This document shows positions 5,044-5,044 of a DNA stretch of 5,044 nucleotides, piece after piece; positions within the stretch are counted from its first letter, which is position 1, and every line of letters begins with the position of its first letter. The stretch is from NCBI GenBank assembly GCA_014523485.1, contig JAATVK010000265.1, positions 1-5,044 of the forward strand. Reading direction: 5' to 3'. The notes beneath the pieces were generated by a model. That model saw only the letters and a program-made list of their open reading frames with translations. It was not told the origin of the DNA and did not search any database. This DNA is from Nitrososphaerales archaeon TH5894. GTDB taxonomy: Archaea; Thermoproteota; Nitrososphaeria; Nitrososphaerales; Nitrososphaeraceae. A program made the position numbers and the translations under genes.

Positions 5044-5044
5044 C

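Overview
The window looks like a piece of chromosome from an AT-rich archaeon, most likely an ammonia-oxidising Thaumarchaeote (Nitrososphaerales, Nitrosocosmicus-like). The grounds are a secreted PsbP-like protein of the kind that is frequent in that group, archaeal TATA boxes placed about 25-28 bases before start codons, an absence of convincing Shine-Dalgarno sites (suggesting leaderless messages), and long AT-rich spacers between single genes. This assignment is an inference; no rRNA, tRNA or unmistakable marker gene is present.

Layout from left to right. (1) 1-150, +: the last 49 codons of a gene whose tail resembles a universal stress protein (UspA) ending. (2) 197-313, +: a possible 38-residue small gene. 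(3) 314-645: a very AT-rich spacer holding a 9-bp hairpin with a competing second pairing and a pyrimidine run. (4) 646-1242, -: an exported PsbP-like protein with its own near-consensus TATA box. (5) 1243-1935: a divergent intergenic region with copy 1 of a dispersed repeat. (6) 1936-2922, +: an alpha/beta hydrolase with a recognisable Ser-Asp-His triad. (7) 2923-3101: an AT-rich convergent spacer with short degenerate tandem repeats. (8) 3102-3287, -: a 61-residue protein with two membrane helices. (9) 3288-3603: a second divergent region with copy 2 of the dispersed repeat. (10) 3604-5043, +: a complete endonuclease/exonuclease/phosphatase (EEP) superfamily protein, long for its family because of charged insertions.

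The genes alternate in strand and each seems to have its own promoter, so nothing here forms an operon or an obvious multi-gene system. No CRISPR array, transposase, integrase, toxin-antitoxin pair or defence cassette was seen. The most interesting unexplained signal is a 38-base direct repeat (30 of 38 identical, no gaps) found once in each of the two divergent intergenic regions, about 1.95 kb apart. It brackets the hydrolase and the small membrane protein gene.
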